DNA of 63,988 nucleotides. Source: Flavobacterium sp. GTDB lineage: Bacteria; Bacteroidota; Bacteroidia; Chitinophagales; Chitinophagaceae. The number at the start of each line of letters is the position of its first letter. The first letter of the stretch is position 1. The notes under the pieces are model-generated. The model saw nothing but the letters and a program-made list of their open reading frames with translations, had not been told where the DNA came from and made no database searches. Positions 1-8,350 of this stretch are shown here, in pieces. The stretch lies in assembly GCA_030053925.1 (NCBI GenBank), contig JASGCX010000010.1, positions 5,292-69,279 on the forward strand, read 5' to 3'. The position numbers and the translations under genes were made by a program.

Positions 1-61
1 AGTGTGCAACGCAACAGAAGCTGAGATAACAACAAAAGCCTACAAACAAAAAAATTATACC
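1..61. repeat. Direct repeat, copy 1 (about 60 bp)
   Basis: Positions 1-55 are identical to 182-236; after a one-base indel in the T/A tract the match continues a few bases. The 181-bp offset suggests a local duplication whose left part lies outside the window. The first 16 bases (GTGTGCAACGCAAC core) recur elsewhere in gaps between genes. Confidence 0.85.
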
Positions 62-87
62 AAACAAGTGCTGAAAGAATTTGGAAG

Positions 88-140
88 ATAGGAACGCTGA
101 TGACACTGATTTAGGTAGATAAAAGCAGATTTTTTGTAAA
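88..140. repeat. Possible dispersed intergenic element (GAACGCTGATGACACTGATT type)
   Basis: The stretch starting GGAACGCTGATGACAC resembles a second sequence at about 4489-4512 (GGAACACCGATAACGCCGATTG). Short elements of this look are common between genes in Bacteroidota (recollection, not checked). No coding potential. Confidence 0.35.
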
Positions 141-181
141 AATTTCTCTTAGCTGAAAGTTGAAAATAGATAGAATGTTGC

Positions 182-241
182 AGTGTGCAACGCAACAGAA
201 GCTGAGATAACAACAAAAGCCTACAAACAAAAAAATATACC
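182..241. repeat. Direct repeat, copy 2 (about 60 bp)
   Basis: Second copy of the 1-61 repeat, ending 8 bp before the crtB start. A GTG inside it (183) opens the crtB frame upstream, but the 22 extra residues are repeat-encoded and are unlikely to be translated. Confidence 0.85.
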
Positions 242-248
242 AAGGGCC

Positions 249-1091
249 ATGACCAACATGCAACTTTTTGATAGCGTATGCCAAGAATGTAGTAGAAACA
301 CCACGGTGCAATACAGTACTAGTTTTTCTTCTGCCATAAAGCTGTTGCATAAACACCTAAGACAACCCATTTTTAATATTTACGGTTTTGTACGTTTTGC
401 CGATGAAATTGTAGATACTTTTCATGCCTACGATAAGGCTAATTTGCTTGCAGAATTTAAGGTTGCTACTTACGAGGCAATTGAAAGAGGTATAAGTTTA
501 AACCCCATTTTACACAGTTTTCAGCTTACAGTAAATGCCTATAACATTGATACAAAACTGATTGATGCTTTTTTGTTTAGTATGGAAATGGATTTAGACA
601 CACGCAAGTACAACAAAGCAGGCTACGAAGAATATATTTATGGTAGTGCAGAAGTGGTAGGCTTAATGTGCTTGTATGTGTTTTGCAATGGTAATAAAAC
701 CGAGTACGAACGCTTAAAACCGGGTGCTAGAAGTTTAGGGGCGGCGTTTCAAAAAGTGAATTTTTTAAGAGATTTGAAAGCCGATTTTGAAGGATTGGAT
801 AGAGTGTATTTTCCTAACTGCGACTTTAGAAATTTTACCAAAGAAGACAAATTATTAATAGAAGCAGATATTCAAAAAGATTTTGACGATGCCTACGCTG
901 CCATATTGCAATTGCCTATACAAGCAAAATTTGGCGTGTACGTAGCCTATAAATATTATCTCTCTTTGTTTAAGAAAATTAAACAACTAAAGCCGCAGCG
1001 AATTATGGAAGATCGCATCCGTATTCCCGATTATCGTAAAGCTTTTATTTTGGCAAAAGCTGGTATTAGAAGCCAATTAAACATTCTTTAA
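249..1091 (+). CDS. crtB: Phytoene/squalene synthase family, phytoene synthase
   Basis: Condenses two geranylgeranyl diphosphates to phytoene, the first committed carotenoid step. The protein (280 aa) shows the N-terminal TTVQYSTSFSSAI segment, the first Asp-rich motif DEIVD (about residue 52) and the second in RDLKADFEGLDR (about 175), both Mg-diphosphate ligands in the family. Length fits (family about 280-300 aa). I chose ATG 249; ATG 258 is an equally good start, while the upstream GTG at 183 lies in a repeat. It is the first gene of a same-strand pigment cluster followed by idi and a desaturase. The lack of a crtI-type phytoene desaturase in the window suggests crtI lies immediately upstream. 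Confidence 0.93.
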   Translation: MTNMQLFDSVCQECSRNTTVQYSTSFSSAIKLLHKHLRQPIFNIYGFVRFADEIVDTFHAYDKANLLAEFKVATYEAIERGISLNPILHSFQLTVNAYNIDTKLIDAFLFSMEMDLDTRKYNKAGYEEYIYGSAEVVGLMCLYVFCNGNKTEYERLKPGARSLGAAFQKVNFLRDLKADFEGLDRVYFPNCDFRNFTKEDKLLIEADIQKDFDDAYAAILQLPIQAKFGVYVAYKYYLSLFKKIKQLKPQRIMEDRIRIPDYRKAFILAKAGIRSQLNIL

Positions 1092-1178
1092 ATTGATTTA
1101 GATTAAAGCTACCTTAAAATTGATGAAAGGCAACACATTGGTTTCTATTAATCAATTTTTCGCATTAATTTTTAAGCC

Positions 1179-1700
1179 ATGGAAACAGTTGTTCTTGTAA
1201 ATGAATTTGATGTAGAGATTGGCTTAATGAAAAAAATGGAAGCCCATGAAAAAGCTTTGCTACACAGGGCTTTTAGTGTGTTTGTATTTAACAAAAAAGG
1301 CGAATTATTACTACAACAAAGGGCACTGCACAAATACCATAGCGGTGGGCTTTGGACAAATACTTGTTGCAGCCATCCTAGACCAAATGAAGATACCAAA
1401 GCTGCTGCACACCGCAGGCTGCATGAAGAAATGGGTTTTGATACCGAACTTACCAAAGCATTTGATTTTACCTACAAAGCAGAATTTAATAATGGCCTTA
1501 CAGAACATGAATTTGACCATGTTTTTATAGGTACTTACGATGGTTTGGTGCAGCCAAATTTTGATGAGGTAGAAAGCTATGCTTATTGTACATTGCCTTT
1601 AATAGAAACGGCTTTAAAAACTAATCCCAATTTTTTTACACAATGGTTTCATATTGCTTTTCCTAAAGTGGTAAGCTGGCTTGCAGAAAACAAAAGCTAA
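1179..1700 (+). CDS. idi: Isopentenyl-diphosphate delta-isomerase, type 1
   Basis: Interconverts isopentenyl and dimethylallyl diphosphate, balancing the C5 precursors for carotenoids. The protein is 173 aa, typical for type 1 Idi. It carries the Nudix-like fold signature of the family: CCSHPRP near residue 67 (active-site Cys and metal His) and RRLHEEMG near residue 86 with the catalytic and metal Glu pair. It sits 87 bp after crtB and 57 bp before the desaturase on the same strand, so it is probably co-transcribed to boost precursor supply. Confidence 0.93.
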   Translation: METVVLVNEFDVEIGLMKKMEAHEKALLHRAFSVFVFNKKGELLLQQRALHKYHSGGLWTNTCCSHPRPNEDTKAAAHRRLHEEMGFDTELTKAFDFTYKAEFNNGLTEHEFDHVFIGTYDGLVQPNFDEVESYAYCTLPLIETALKTNPNFFTQWFHIAFPKVVSWLAENKS

Positions 1701-1757
1701 ATAACTAGGCATTGCATTAGTATTTTTATTACCAATCGCTAAAAATATATTAGGTAC

Positions 1758-3257
1758 ATGTCTCACAAAAAAGCCATTATTATAGGAGCAGGTGTTGCAG
1801 GTTTAGCAAGTGCTATAAGGCTTGCAGTGCAAGGCTTTGCGGTAGAAGTGTACGAGAAAAATACTTATCCTGGTGGTAAGCTATCGCATTTTGAAACCAA
1901 TGGTTACAAGTTTGATGCTGGACCTAGTTTATTTACACAACCTCAAAATATAGAAGCATTATTTGAGCTAGCCAATGAGCCAATTGCAGATTATTTTACT
2001 TACCAAGCCTTACCTATTTCTTGCAAATATTTTTATAGCGATGGCATTGTTGTAAATGCTTACACCAATACAGCAGCTTTTGCCAACGAACTAGAAAACA
2101 AACTTGGCGAAGATGGAAAAAAGCTCACTAGTTATTTGCAACAGTCAGAAAAAGTGTATAAGAATATTGGTAGTATTTTTTTAAATTATTCGCTGCACAA
2201 GTGTAAAACCTTGTTTACAGCACCTATACGTAAGGCACTAGCTAGCGCAAAGCCTAAATATTTGTTTAAAACATTGCACAGTGTAAACGAGGCTTCGTTT
2301 AGCAAAACGCATACTGTACAGTTGTTTAATAGATACGCTACTTACAATGGTAGCAACCCCTACAAGGCACCAGGTATGTTAAGTTTAATACCGCATCTTG
2401 AACATAATGAAGGAACATTTTACCCAAAAGGTGGTATGATTAGCATTACCAATGCACTATATAAATTGGCACTTAAAAAAAATGTGCTTTTTCATTTTAA
2501 TACGCCTGTAACAAGTATTATTAGGCACGAATACAAAGTAAGAGGTGTGGTTGCTAATAACGATAACCATTACGCAGAAATTGTGGTAAGCAATATAGAT
2601 GCTTATTTTACCTACAACAATTTGCTAAAAGATTATCGCAAGGCGAATAAAATTTTAAAGCAAGAACGTAGTAGCAGTGCACTCATTTTTTACTGGGGTA
2701 TTAATGCTAGTTTTCCTGAATTAGAGTTGCACAATATTTTTTTTGCCAAAGATTATAAGGCCGAGTTTGACAGTTTGTTTACATCAAAAAATCTGTACAG
2801 CGATCCAACTATTTATATCAACATCACTAGTAAATGCGAGCCAAAATTGCAAGCACCTAATGGTAAAGAAAACTGGTTTGTAATGGTAAATGTACCCGCT
2901 AATGTGGGGCAAAACTGGCAAGCATTTACACAGCTTTACAGAGAAATTATAATTGCTAAACTATCTGCTGCACTTGGTAAAAACATTGCTTCGCTTATTG
3001 AGGTACAAGAAGTGCTAAACCCCATTACAATTGAAAGTAAAACGGCCTCGTACATGGGTTCGTTATACGGCACTAGCAGTAATAGTAAATTTGCGGCTTT
3101 TTTGCGCCATCCAAATTTTAGCAATGCTATTAAAGGCTTGTATTTTGTGGGTGGTAGTGTGCATCCTGGCGGTGGCATACCCCTTTGCTTGCAAAGTGCT
3201 AAAATTATGAGTGATATTGTGGCTGATGATATTAAAAAGATAAAAAGGCAGCACTAA
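1758..3257 (+). CDS. crtD: Carotenoid desaturase, CrtD type (1'-hydroxycarotenoid 3',4'-desaturase)
   Basis: FAD-dependent carotenoid desaturase, 499 aa. The N-terminal dinucleotide-binding motif GAGVAGLASAIRL is at residues 10-22 and is followed by PGGKLSHF and FDAGPSLFT. The C-terminal FAD motif reads GGSVHPGGGIPLCL (about residue 463). The GPSLFT and GGSVHPGGG forms match the CrtD branch rather than phytoene desaturase CrtI, which normally ends with GAGTHPGAGVPG. The neighbouring cruF-type hydratase makes its expected substrate (a 1'-hydroxy end group). The alternative, a CrtI with broad activity, is less likely. Location: cytoplasmic membrane face. Confidence 0.82.
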   Translation: MSHKKAIIIGAGVAGLASAIRLAVQGFAVEVYEKNTYPGGKLSHFETNGYKFDAGPSLFTQPQNIEALFELANEPIADYFTYQALPISCKYFYSDGIVVNAYTNTAAFANELENKLGEDGKKLTSYLQQSEKVYKNIGSIFLNYSLHKCKTLFTAPIRKALASAKPKYLFKTLHSVNEASFSKTHTVQLFNRYATYNGSNPYKAPGMLSLIPHLEHNEGTFYPKGGMISITNALYKLALKKNVLFHFNTPVTSIIRHEYKVRGVVANNDNHYAEIVVSNIDAYFTYNNLLKDYRKANKILKQERSSSALIFYWGINASFPELELHNIFFAKDYKAEFDSLFTSKNLYSDPTIYINITSKCEPKLQAPNGKENWFVMVNVPANVGQNWQAFTQLYREIIIAKLSAALGKNIASLIEVQEVLNPITIESKTASYMGSLYGTSSNSKFAAFLRHPNFSNAIKGLYFVGGSVHPGGGIPLCLQSAKIMSDIVADDIKKIKRQH

Positions 3258-3311
3258 AGCTTACCGCATTAAGGTTTTACTTGCTTATTTTCGCCCAGTC
3301 AAAATACCCTC

Positions 3312-4001
3312 TTGAAACAATATTTAACCCGATACAGGTTTGCCATTGCTACAGCCATTCTATTTCATGTAAGTGGTTTTATTGGCATTTTATTTACCCC
3401 CTACGCCAATTGGTTTATACAAAACACCCAACTAAATCAATTGCTCATGTTTGCGTTATTAATTTATACCCAACATTATAGAAACAGGCGTTTTTACTTG
3501 TTTATGCTCATTGCGTTTGTGGTAGGCATGTTTACCGAAATAGTTGGTGTAAACACAGGCAAGTTATTTGGCCATTATCAGTATGGTAGTGTAATGGGCC
3601 CCAAATTATGGGGCGTACCATTTTTAATAGGGCTCAATTGGTTTGTGGTGGTGTATTCTGTGGGCATAATAATGCGTAAAATAAATATTTGGATGGAGGC
3701 TAAATATTTGCCCCAAGGCCATCAAATGCGGCCTGGTTTTAAAGCCGCTAGTTTTATTATTGATGGTGCTTTGCTTGCAACTTTCTTCGATTTTATAATG
3801 GAGCCCGTGGCAATTAAGTTAAAATTTTGGCAATGGCACACTGCTTATGTACCATTTTTCAATTACTTCTGTTGGTTTTTCATCAGTGCTTTTTTACTAG
3901 TTCTTTTTAGAAAGTTTAACTTCAATAAAACCAACCATTTCGCTATACATTTGTTTATCATACAGTTGTTGTTTTTTATAGCGCTACAAATTTTTCTATA
4001 A
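3312..4001 (+). CDS. cruF: Carotenoid 1,2-hydratase, CruF-like (DUF422 membrane protein)
   Basis: Predicted integral membrane protein (229 aa, about seven hydrophobic segments) of the CruF/DUF422 family, which adds water to the psi end of gamma-carotene. Family-like segments include EIVGVNTGKLFGHYQYG and DGALLATFFDFIMEPVA. No ATG is suitably placed: the frame begins with TTG at 3312, and the first in-frame ATG is about 45 residues in and would remove the first membrane helix, so TTG is the probable start. The stop overlaps the crtZ start by one base (TAATG), indicating translational coupling. With crtD it converts the acyclic end of a monocyclic carotenoid. Confidence 0.8.
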   Translation: MKQYLTRYRFAIATAILFHVSGFIGILFTPYANWFIQNTQLNQLLMFALLIYTQHYRNRRFYLFMLIAFVVGMFTEIVGVNTGKLFGHYQYGSVMGPKLWGVPFLIGLNWFVVVYSVGIIMRKINIWMEAKYLPQGHQMRPGFKAASFIIDGALLATFFDFIMEPVAIKLKFWQWHTAYVPFFNYFCWFFISAFLLVLFRKFNFNKTNHFAIHLFIIQLLFFIALQIFL

Positions 4002-4477
4002 TGCTAATATATATAGTAATTACACTTACTGTTTTTTGTTTAATGGAAGGTGTTACTTGGCTTACGCACAAGTATGTTATGCATGGTTTTTTGTGGTTTT
4101 TGCATGAGGATCATCACCAAAAAACACATGGGTTTTTCGAGAAAAACGATGCCTTCTTTCTCATTTTTGCAATACCAAGTTGGCTATGTATTATGCTTGG
4201 CAGCATCAATCAAAATTACGTTTCGGTAAGTATAGGTGCAGGTATAGCTATGTATGGCTTTGCCTATTTTTTGTTTCACGAAATCATTATTCATCAGCGT
4301 TTTAAGCTGTTTACCCGTACCAACAGTCGCTATATTAAAGCCATTCGTTGGGCGCATAAAATGCACCATAAGCATATTAATAAAGAAGATGGCGAAAGTT
4401 TTGGTATGCTAATAGTTGCCAAAAAATATTGGGATAAAGTAAAGCGTGATGAAGCGTTGAAGCATCGTATTTTGTAA
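4001..4477 (+). CDS. crtZ: Beta-carotene hydroxylase, CrtZ family
   Basis: Di-iron fatty-acid-hydroxylase superfamily membrane enzyme that adds the 3-hydroxyl to beta-ionone rings. The protein is 158 aa with the expected histidine clusters: HKYVMHG (about residue 23), HEDHH (about 35), HEIIIH (about 90) and HKMHHKH (about 118). The start ATG overlaps the cruF stop by one base. It ends the tightly packed part of the operon; a 226-bp gap separates it from crtY. Confidence 0.92.
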   Translation: MLIYIVITLTVFCLMEGVTWLTHKYVMHGFLWFLHEDHHQKTHGFFEKNDAFFLIFAIPSWLCIMLGSINQNYVSVSIGAGIAMYGFAYFLFHEIIIHQRFKLFTRTNSRYIKAIRWAHKMHHKHINKEDGESFGMLIVAKKYWDKVKRDEALKHRIL

Positions 4478-4703
4478 CACAAACAATTGGAACACCGATA
4501 ACGCCGATTGAATAGATGTAAACTGTTTTTCTTTACTGAGCATTTGTTTGTCAATTTAACTTTGGTTGTGTCACTTGCCGTTTTTTTAGGCATCCCGATA
4601 TTACATTTGAATCGGGGCTTCTACTTTCTTATCACTATTTGGCACCCACAAATACACCATTTTGATTCGCTAAAAATCACAAATCATCAACAAAAAATCA
4701 CAA

Positions 4704-5849
4704 ATATCGCACTACGATTACATCATTGCAGGTGCTGGTTGTGCTGGTTTAAGTTTATTAATGCGCTTATTACAAACGCCTTTGCTTTGCAACAAACAAA
4801 TTTTAGTAATAGACCAAACACCTAAAAACAAAAACGATAGAACTTGGTGTTTTTGGGAAACTGAAGCAGGTTTGTTTGAGCCTATTGTACACCATCGCTG
4901 GCACGATATACAATTTCTCTCGCAGCAATTTTCTAACACAATTTCTATTGCTCCATATACTTATAAAATGATACATGGGTTAGAGTTTTACAACTATGTT
5001 ATCCATTTTGCGCAGCAATTTTCTAACGTAACCTTTAAGTACGATACCGTAAAAAGTATTGTAAATAAAGATAAAAGGGTAGAAATAAAGTTAGAAAATG
5101 ACGCTTTTACGGCTGATTATGTATTTAACAGTATCATTTTTAAGCAACCTAAAGTGCCAAAGGGTAAATATTATTTGTTGCAGCATTTTAAAGGTTGGGT
5201 AATTAATACCAAAACGCCGGCTTTTAATACCAACTTGGCCACGTTTATGGATTTTACAGTAAGCCAGCAACATGGCACAACTTTTATGTATGTGATGCCT
5301 ACAAGTGCCACGCAAGCTTTGGTTGAATACACGTTGTTTACCGAAGAATTATTGGCGCAAACAGATTACGAAAATGCACTTAAACACTATATTCAAAACA
5401 AGTTAGACATTAGCGATTACACCATAGAACACGAAGAATTTGGCATCATACCAATGACCAATATTAATTTTCCAAAGTACGAAGGTCGCATTATTAATAT
5501 AGGTATAGCTGGCGGGCAAGCAAAGGGTAGTAGTGGTTATGCGTTTCAGTTTATACAAAAGCGAACCGCCCAAATTGTAGCTTCTTTGGTAAAAAATCAG
5601 CATCCATTTACCAAAACAACCTTTTTAGAAAAAAAGTTTAAATTGTATGATAGTGTACTGCTAAATGTATTGCATCATAAAAAATTAAATGGCGATACCA
5701 TTTTTGCTGATATATTAAAAAAAAATAACGCTAAAATTATTTTTCGCTTTTTAGATAACAATAGCAACTTATGCGAAGATTTGCAAATAATGAATAGCGT
5801 ACCTACAAGTTTTTTTCTTAAAGCTGCGTTACAAGAACTATTTTTATAA
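4704..5849 (+). CDS. crtY: Lycopene beta-cyclase, CrtY family (non-ATG start)
   Basis: FAD/NAD(P)-binding lycopene cyclase, forming the beta-ionone ring. Translation from 4704 reads ISHYDYIIAGAGCAGLSLLMR, containing the GxGxxG dinucleotide-binding motif that must be part of the protein. The first ATG (4761) lies downstream of that motif and would delete it. The frame is open from 4674 after a TAA, with no ATG, GTG or TTG before the motif; ATA at 4704 matches where homologues usually start, with ATC/ATT at 4683-4688 as alternatives. Later family features include DRTWCFWE and GGQAKGSSGYAF. Either a rare start codon is used, the codon has mutated, or there is a base error. Confidence 0.82.
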   Translation: MSHYDYIIAGAGCAGLSLLMRLLQTPLLCNKQILVIDQTPKNKNDRTWCFWETEAGLFEPIVHHRWHDIQFLSQQFSNTISIAPYTYKMIHGLEFYNYVIHFAQQFSNVTFKYDTVKSIVNKDKRVEIKLENDAFTADYVFNSIIFKQPKVPKGKYYLLQHFKGWVINTKTPAFNTNLATFMDFTVSQQHGTTFMYVMPTSATQALVEYTLFTEELLAQTDYENALKHYIQNKLDISDYTIEHEEFGIIPMTNINFPKYEGRIINIGIAGGQAKGSSGYAFQFIQKRTAQIVASLVKNQHPFTKTTFLEKKFKLYDSVLLNVLHHKKLNGDTIFADILKKNNAKIIFRFLDNNSNLCEDLQIMNSVPTSFFLKAALQELFL

Positions 5850-5887
5850 CATAGCTACTTCAATCACAGAAAATCAAATCCATCTCA

Positions 5888-6745
5888 TTACTTTGCGGTT
5901 AAAACCACTTCTTCTACCACTCTAGAAAAATGTTGATGCTCTAGTTGCTGAATTTTAGCTGCCACCGTAGCAGGTGTATCGGCTTTGCTTACAGCGCAAC
6001 TAGCCTGAAAAATGTGTTTACCCTCATCAAAGTTTTCATTTACATAATGTATGGTAATGCCGCTTTCTGTTTCGCCATTGGCTACAACTGCTTCGTGTAC
6101 AAAATGGCCATACATGCCTTTTCCACCATATTTAGGTAATAACGCAGGGTGAATATTGATAATTTTATTTGGATAGGCTTTAATGAGTGCAGCAGGAACT
6201 TTCCATAAAAAGCCCGCAAGAACAATAAAGTTGATGTTTTTTGTATTTAAAACATTTATATACGCATCGCCTCTAAAAAATTGATCTTTTTCTATCAAAA
6301 GTGTTTCAATGTTATTGGCTTTGGCAATGTTTAAAACACCTGCTTGGGGCTTATTGCATACAATTAAAGCCACTTGTATATGTTGGTTATTTTGTAAATG
6401 TTCAATAATTTTTGCAGCATTGCTACCAGCACCAGAGGCAAAAATGGCTATATACTTGTTTCCTTTTCCTTTTCCTGTCATTGTATTTGCCATTCTTTGT
6501 AAATAATTTTTAAAAAAAGCAAATTGCCCCAAAGGAATACTAATAAGTAGTACGCAAAAAGGCCAAAGAATAGATATTGTAATTATGTATATAATGAAAT
6601 ATAGTGCATTTTTCTCTAACAATCTAAAAGCCAGTAATTTTTTACCAGCAAAGCCGCACAAACTACCGCCACAGGCAAACGTGCAAATAATTAGCGTGAA
6701 TTGCAGCCAGCTAACTTTCCATTTTTCTTTCCATTTTTTAAACAT
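5888..6745 (-). CDS. purN: Fusion: small DUF6787-like membrane domain plus phosphoribosylglycinamide formyltransferase
   Basis: The C-terminal about 195 residues are PurN, which transfers a formyl group from 10-formyl-THF to GAR in purine synthesis: FASGAGSNA at the start, the catalytic Asn-His in INIHPALLPKYGGKGMYG, and the late Asp in NFDEGKHIF. The N-terminal about 85 residues are a separate two-helix membrane protein (CTFACGGSLCGFAGKKLL, then a second hydrophobic stretch ending FFKNYLQRM) like the stand-alone Bacteroidota DUF6787 family. No stop separates them; they join at MTGKGKGNKYIAIF. The in-frame ATG at 6481 would give a normal 197-aa PurN, so internal initiation remains possible. 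No co-directional neighbours. Confidence 0.85.
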   Translation of the reverse strand: MFKKWKEKWKVSWLQFTLIICTFACGGSLCGFAGKKLLAFRLLEKNALYFIIYIITISILWPFCVLLISIPLGQFAFFKNYLQRMANTMTGKGKGNKYIAIFASGAGSNAAKIIEHLQNNQHIQVALIVCNKPQAGVLNIAKANNIETLLIEKDQFFRGDAYINVLNTKNINFIVLAGFLWKVPAALIKAYPNKIINIHPALLPKYGGKGMYGHFVHEAVVANGETESGITIHYVNENFDEGKHIFQASCAVSKADTPATVAAKIQQLEHQHFSRVVEEVVLTAK

Positions 6746-6928
6746 AAGTCAAATGTGCAACTATTTTTTGAGTAAATTTTAGTGGGTTTTTAACAGTACT
6801 GGGTTTAACAGTTTTGGTTACAATTTTATGACAATTCAAATAGTAAACTTTCTACAATTGGCTGAAAGCCTTGCTACCAAAGGATAAAAAAAAATTTAGT
6901 GAGATGTGCATTTCTCATGTTACTGTCA

Positions 6929-6936
6929 TATTTTTG
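6929..6936 (+). promoter_or_regulatory. Putative -7 element of the act operon
   Basis: TATTTTTG fits the Bacteroidota TAnnTTTG consensus and lies 50 bp before actA. A convincing -33 TTG element at the usual distance is not obvious. Confidence 0.4.
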
Positions 6937-6986
6937 CCACCGCAAAAGGATATTTCTCCTCACCTAAGAACAATTAGAACGTGAAT

Positions 6987-8225
6987 ATGATACGTCTTAG
7001 AAGTATAGCCAAAACATTTTTTCTTACGCTGACTGTTTTAATGGCTTTTTCGTTTTTAAATACCGCATCTGCTCAAGATGGTAAAGCCTTGTTTATGTCA
7101 AATTGTGCATCATGTCACAAAGTTGATAAGGATATGACTGGTCCAGCTTTAGCTGGTGTAGAAGATAGATGGCCTGATAAAGCCAAATTATATGCTTGGA
7201 TTAAAAATAACCAAGCCTTCTTGAAAACGGGAGATAAATATGCAAACGATTTGTATAACAAGTACGACAAATCTCCAATGAACTTGTTTACAACCTTAAC
7301 CGATAAAGAAATTGGTGCTATATTAGGTTATATTAAAGATTACAAAGATCCGGTAATTATTTCTGACCCTAAAAATCCTGAATCAAGCGATAACTCTCTA
7401 TTATTCGGTATTCTTACTTTGGTATTAGCTGTTGTAGCATTAATATTATTGCAAGTAAATAGTAATCTTAAAAAACTATCAGACGACAAAGAAGGTATTG
7501 CTGCTGCCGAACCAGTTGCTTTTTGGAAAAACAAAGCGTATATAGCAGTAGTAATTGTTATCTTATTTATTGTAGGTGGTTATTATACTACAATGGGGGC
7601 AATTAATCTTGGTAGAAGTAAAAATTACCAACCAGAACAACCAATTTACTATTCTCACAAAGTACACGCTGGTGTTAATCAAATTAACTGTCAGTATTGT
7701 CACATTGGTGTTTACCAAGGCAAGCAAGCTACCATACCTTCAGTAAATGTGTGTATGAACTGTCACCTTGCTATTAATGAGTACAAAGGAGAGAAGATTA
7801 TAAATGAAGACGGTGTTGAAATAAACGGTACTGCCGAAATTAAAAAATTATATAAATATGCTGGTTTTGAAGAAGGTAAGGCTTGGGATGCTACAAAAGC
7901 AAAACCAATAGAGTGGGTGAGAATTCACAATTTACCAGACCACGTGTACTTTAACCACGCTCAACACGTAAATGCTGGTAAAGTTGCTTGTCAAACTTGC
8001 CATGGCGAAATTCAAAAAATGGGCGAGGTGAAACAACAAAACGACCTAAGCATGGGTTGGTGTATTAACTGTCACCGTGAAACTAAAGTTCAATTTAAAG
8101 ACAATGGTTTCTACAGCATTTACGAAAAATACCATGCTGATTTAAAAAGCGGTAAACTTGATAGCACAAAAGGTATTACCGTTGAAAAAATTGGTGGTAC
8201 TGAGTGCCAAAAATGCCACTACTAA
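6987..8225 (+). CDS. actA: Alternative complex III subunit ActA, multiheme cytochrome c with N-terminal monoheme domain
   Basis: Heme subunit of the quinol:cytochrome c oxidoreductase alternative complex III. The 412-aa protein has a signal sequence (residues 1-29, ending TASAQ), a class I cytochrome c domain with CASCH at 40-44, two membrane helices (about 125-148 and 175-195), then five more CxxCH motifs at about 235, 256, 335, 359 and 407. That makes six heme sites; classical ActA is pentaheme, so the N-terminal domain is an extra fused module. ATG 6987 is preferred over GTG 6981. First gene of the actABCDEF-coxBA run. Confidence 0.9.
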   Translation: MIRLRSIAKTFFLTLTVLMAFSFLNTASAQDGKALFMSNCASCHKVDKDMTGPALAGVEDRWPDKAKLYAWIKNNQAFLKTGDKYANDLYNKYDKSPMNLFTTLTDKEIGAILGYIKDYKDPVIISDPKNPESSDNSLLFGILTLVLAVVALILLQVNSNLKKLSDDKEGIAAAEPVAFWKNKAYIAVVIVILFIVGGYYTTMGAINLGRSKNYQPEQPIYYSHKVHAGVNQINCQYCHIGVYQGKQATIPSVNVCMNCHLAINEYKGEKIINEDGVEINGTAEIKKLYKYAGFEEGKAWDATKAKPIEWVRIHNLPDHVYFNHAQHVNAGKVACQTCHGEIQKMGEVKQQNDLSMGWCINCHRETKVQFKDNGFYSIYEKYHADLKSGKLDSTKGITVEKIGGTECQKCHY

Positions 8226-8350
8226 TAAAAGCCAATTAGTAATTAACCCAAAAGTTAACTGCTAGTTTCAATAACAATAATACCTGATTAATGTAACAGG
8301 TTGTAAGGGTTTTACATTAGCATATTAGCTAATTATCACATTATAAGATT

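Noticed and set aside
183-248. GTG-started N-terminal extension of crtB
   Set aside because: It is encoded by the second copy of an intergenic repeat and is absent from the usual family start.
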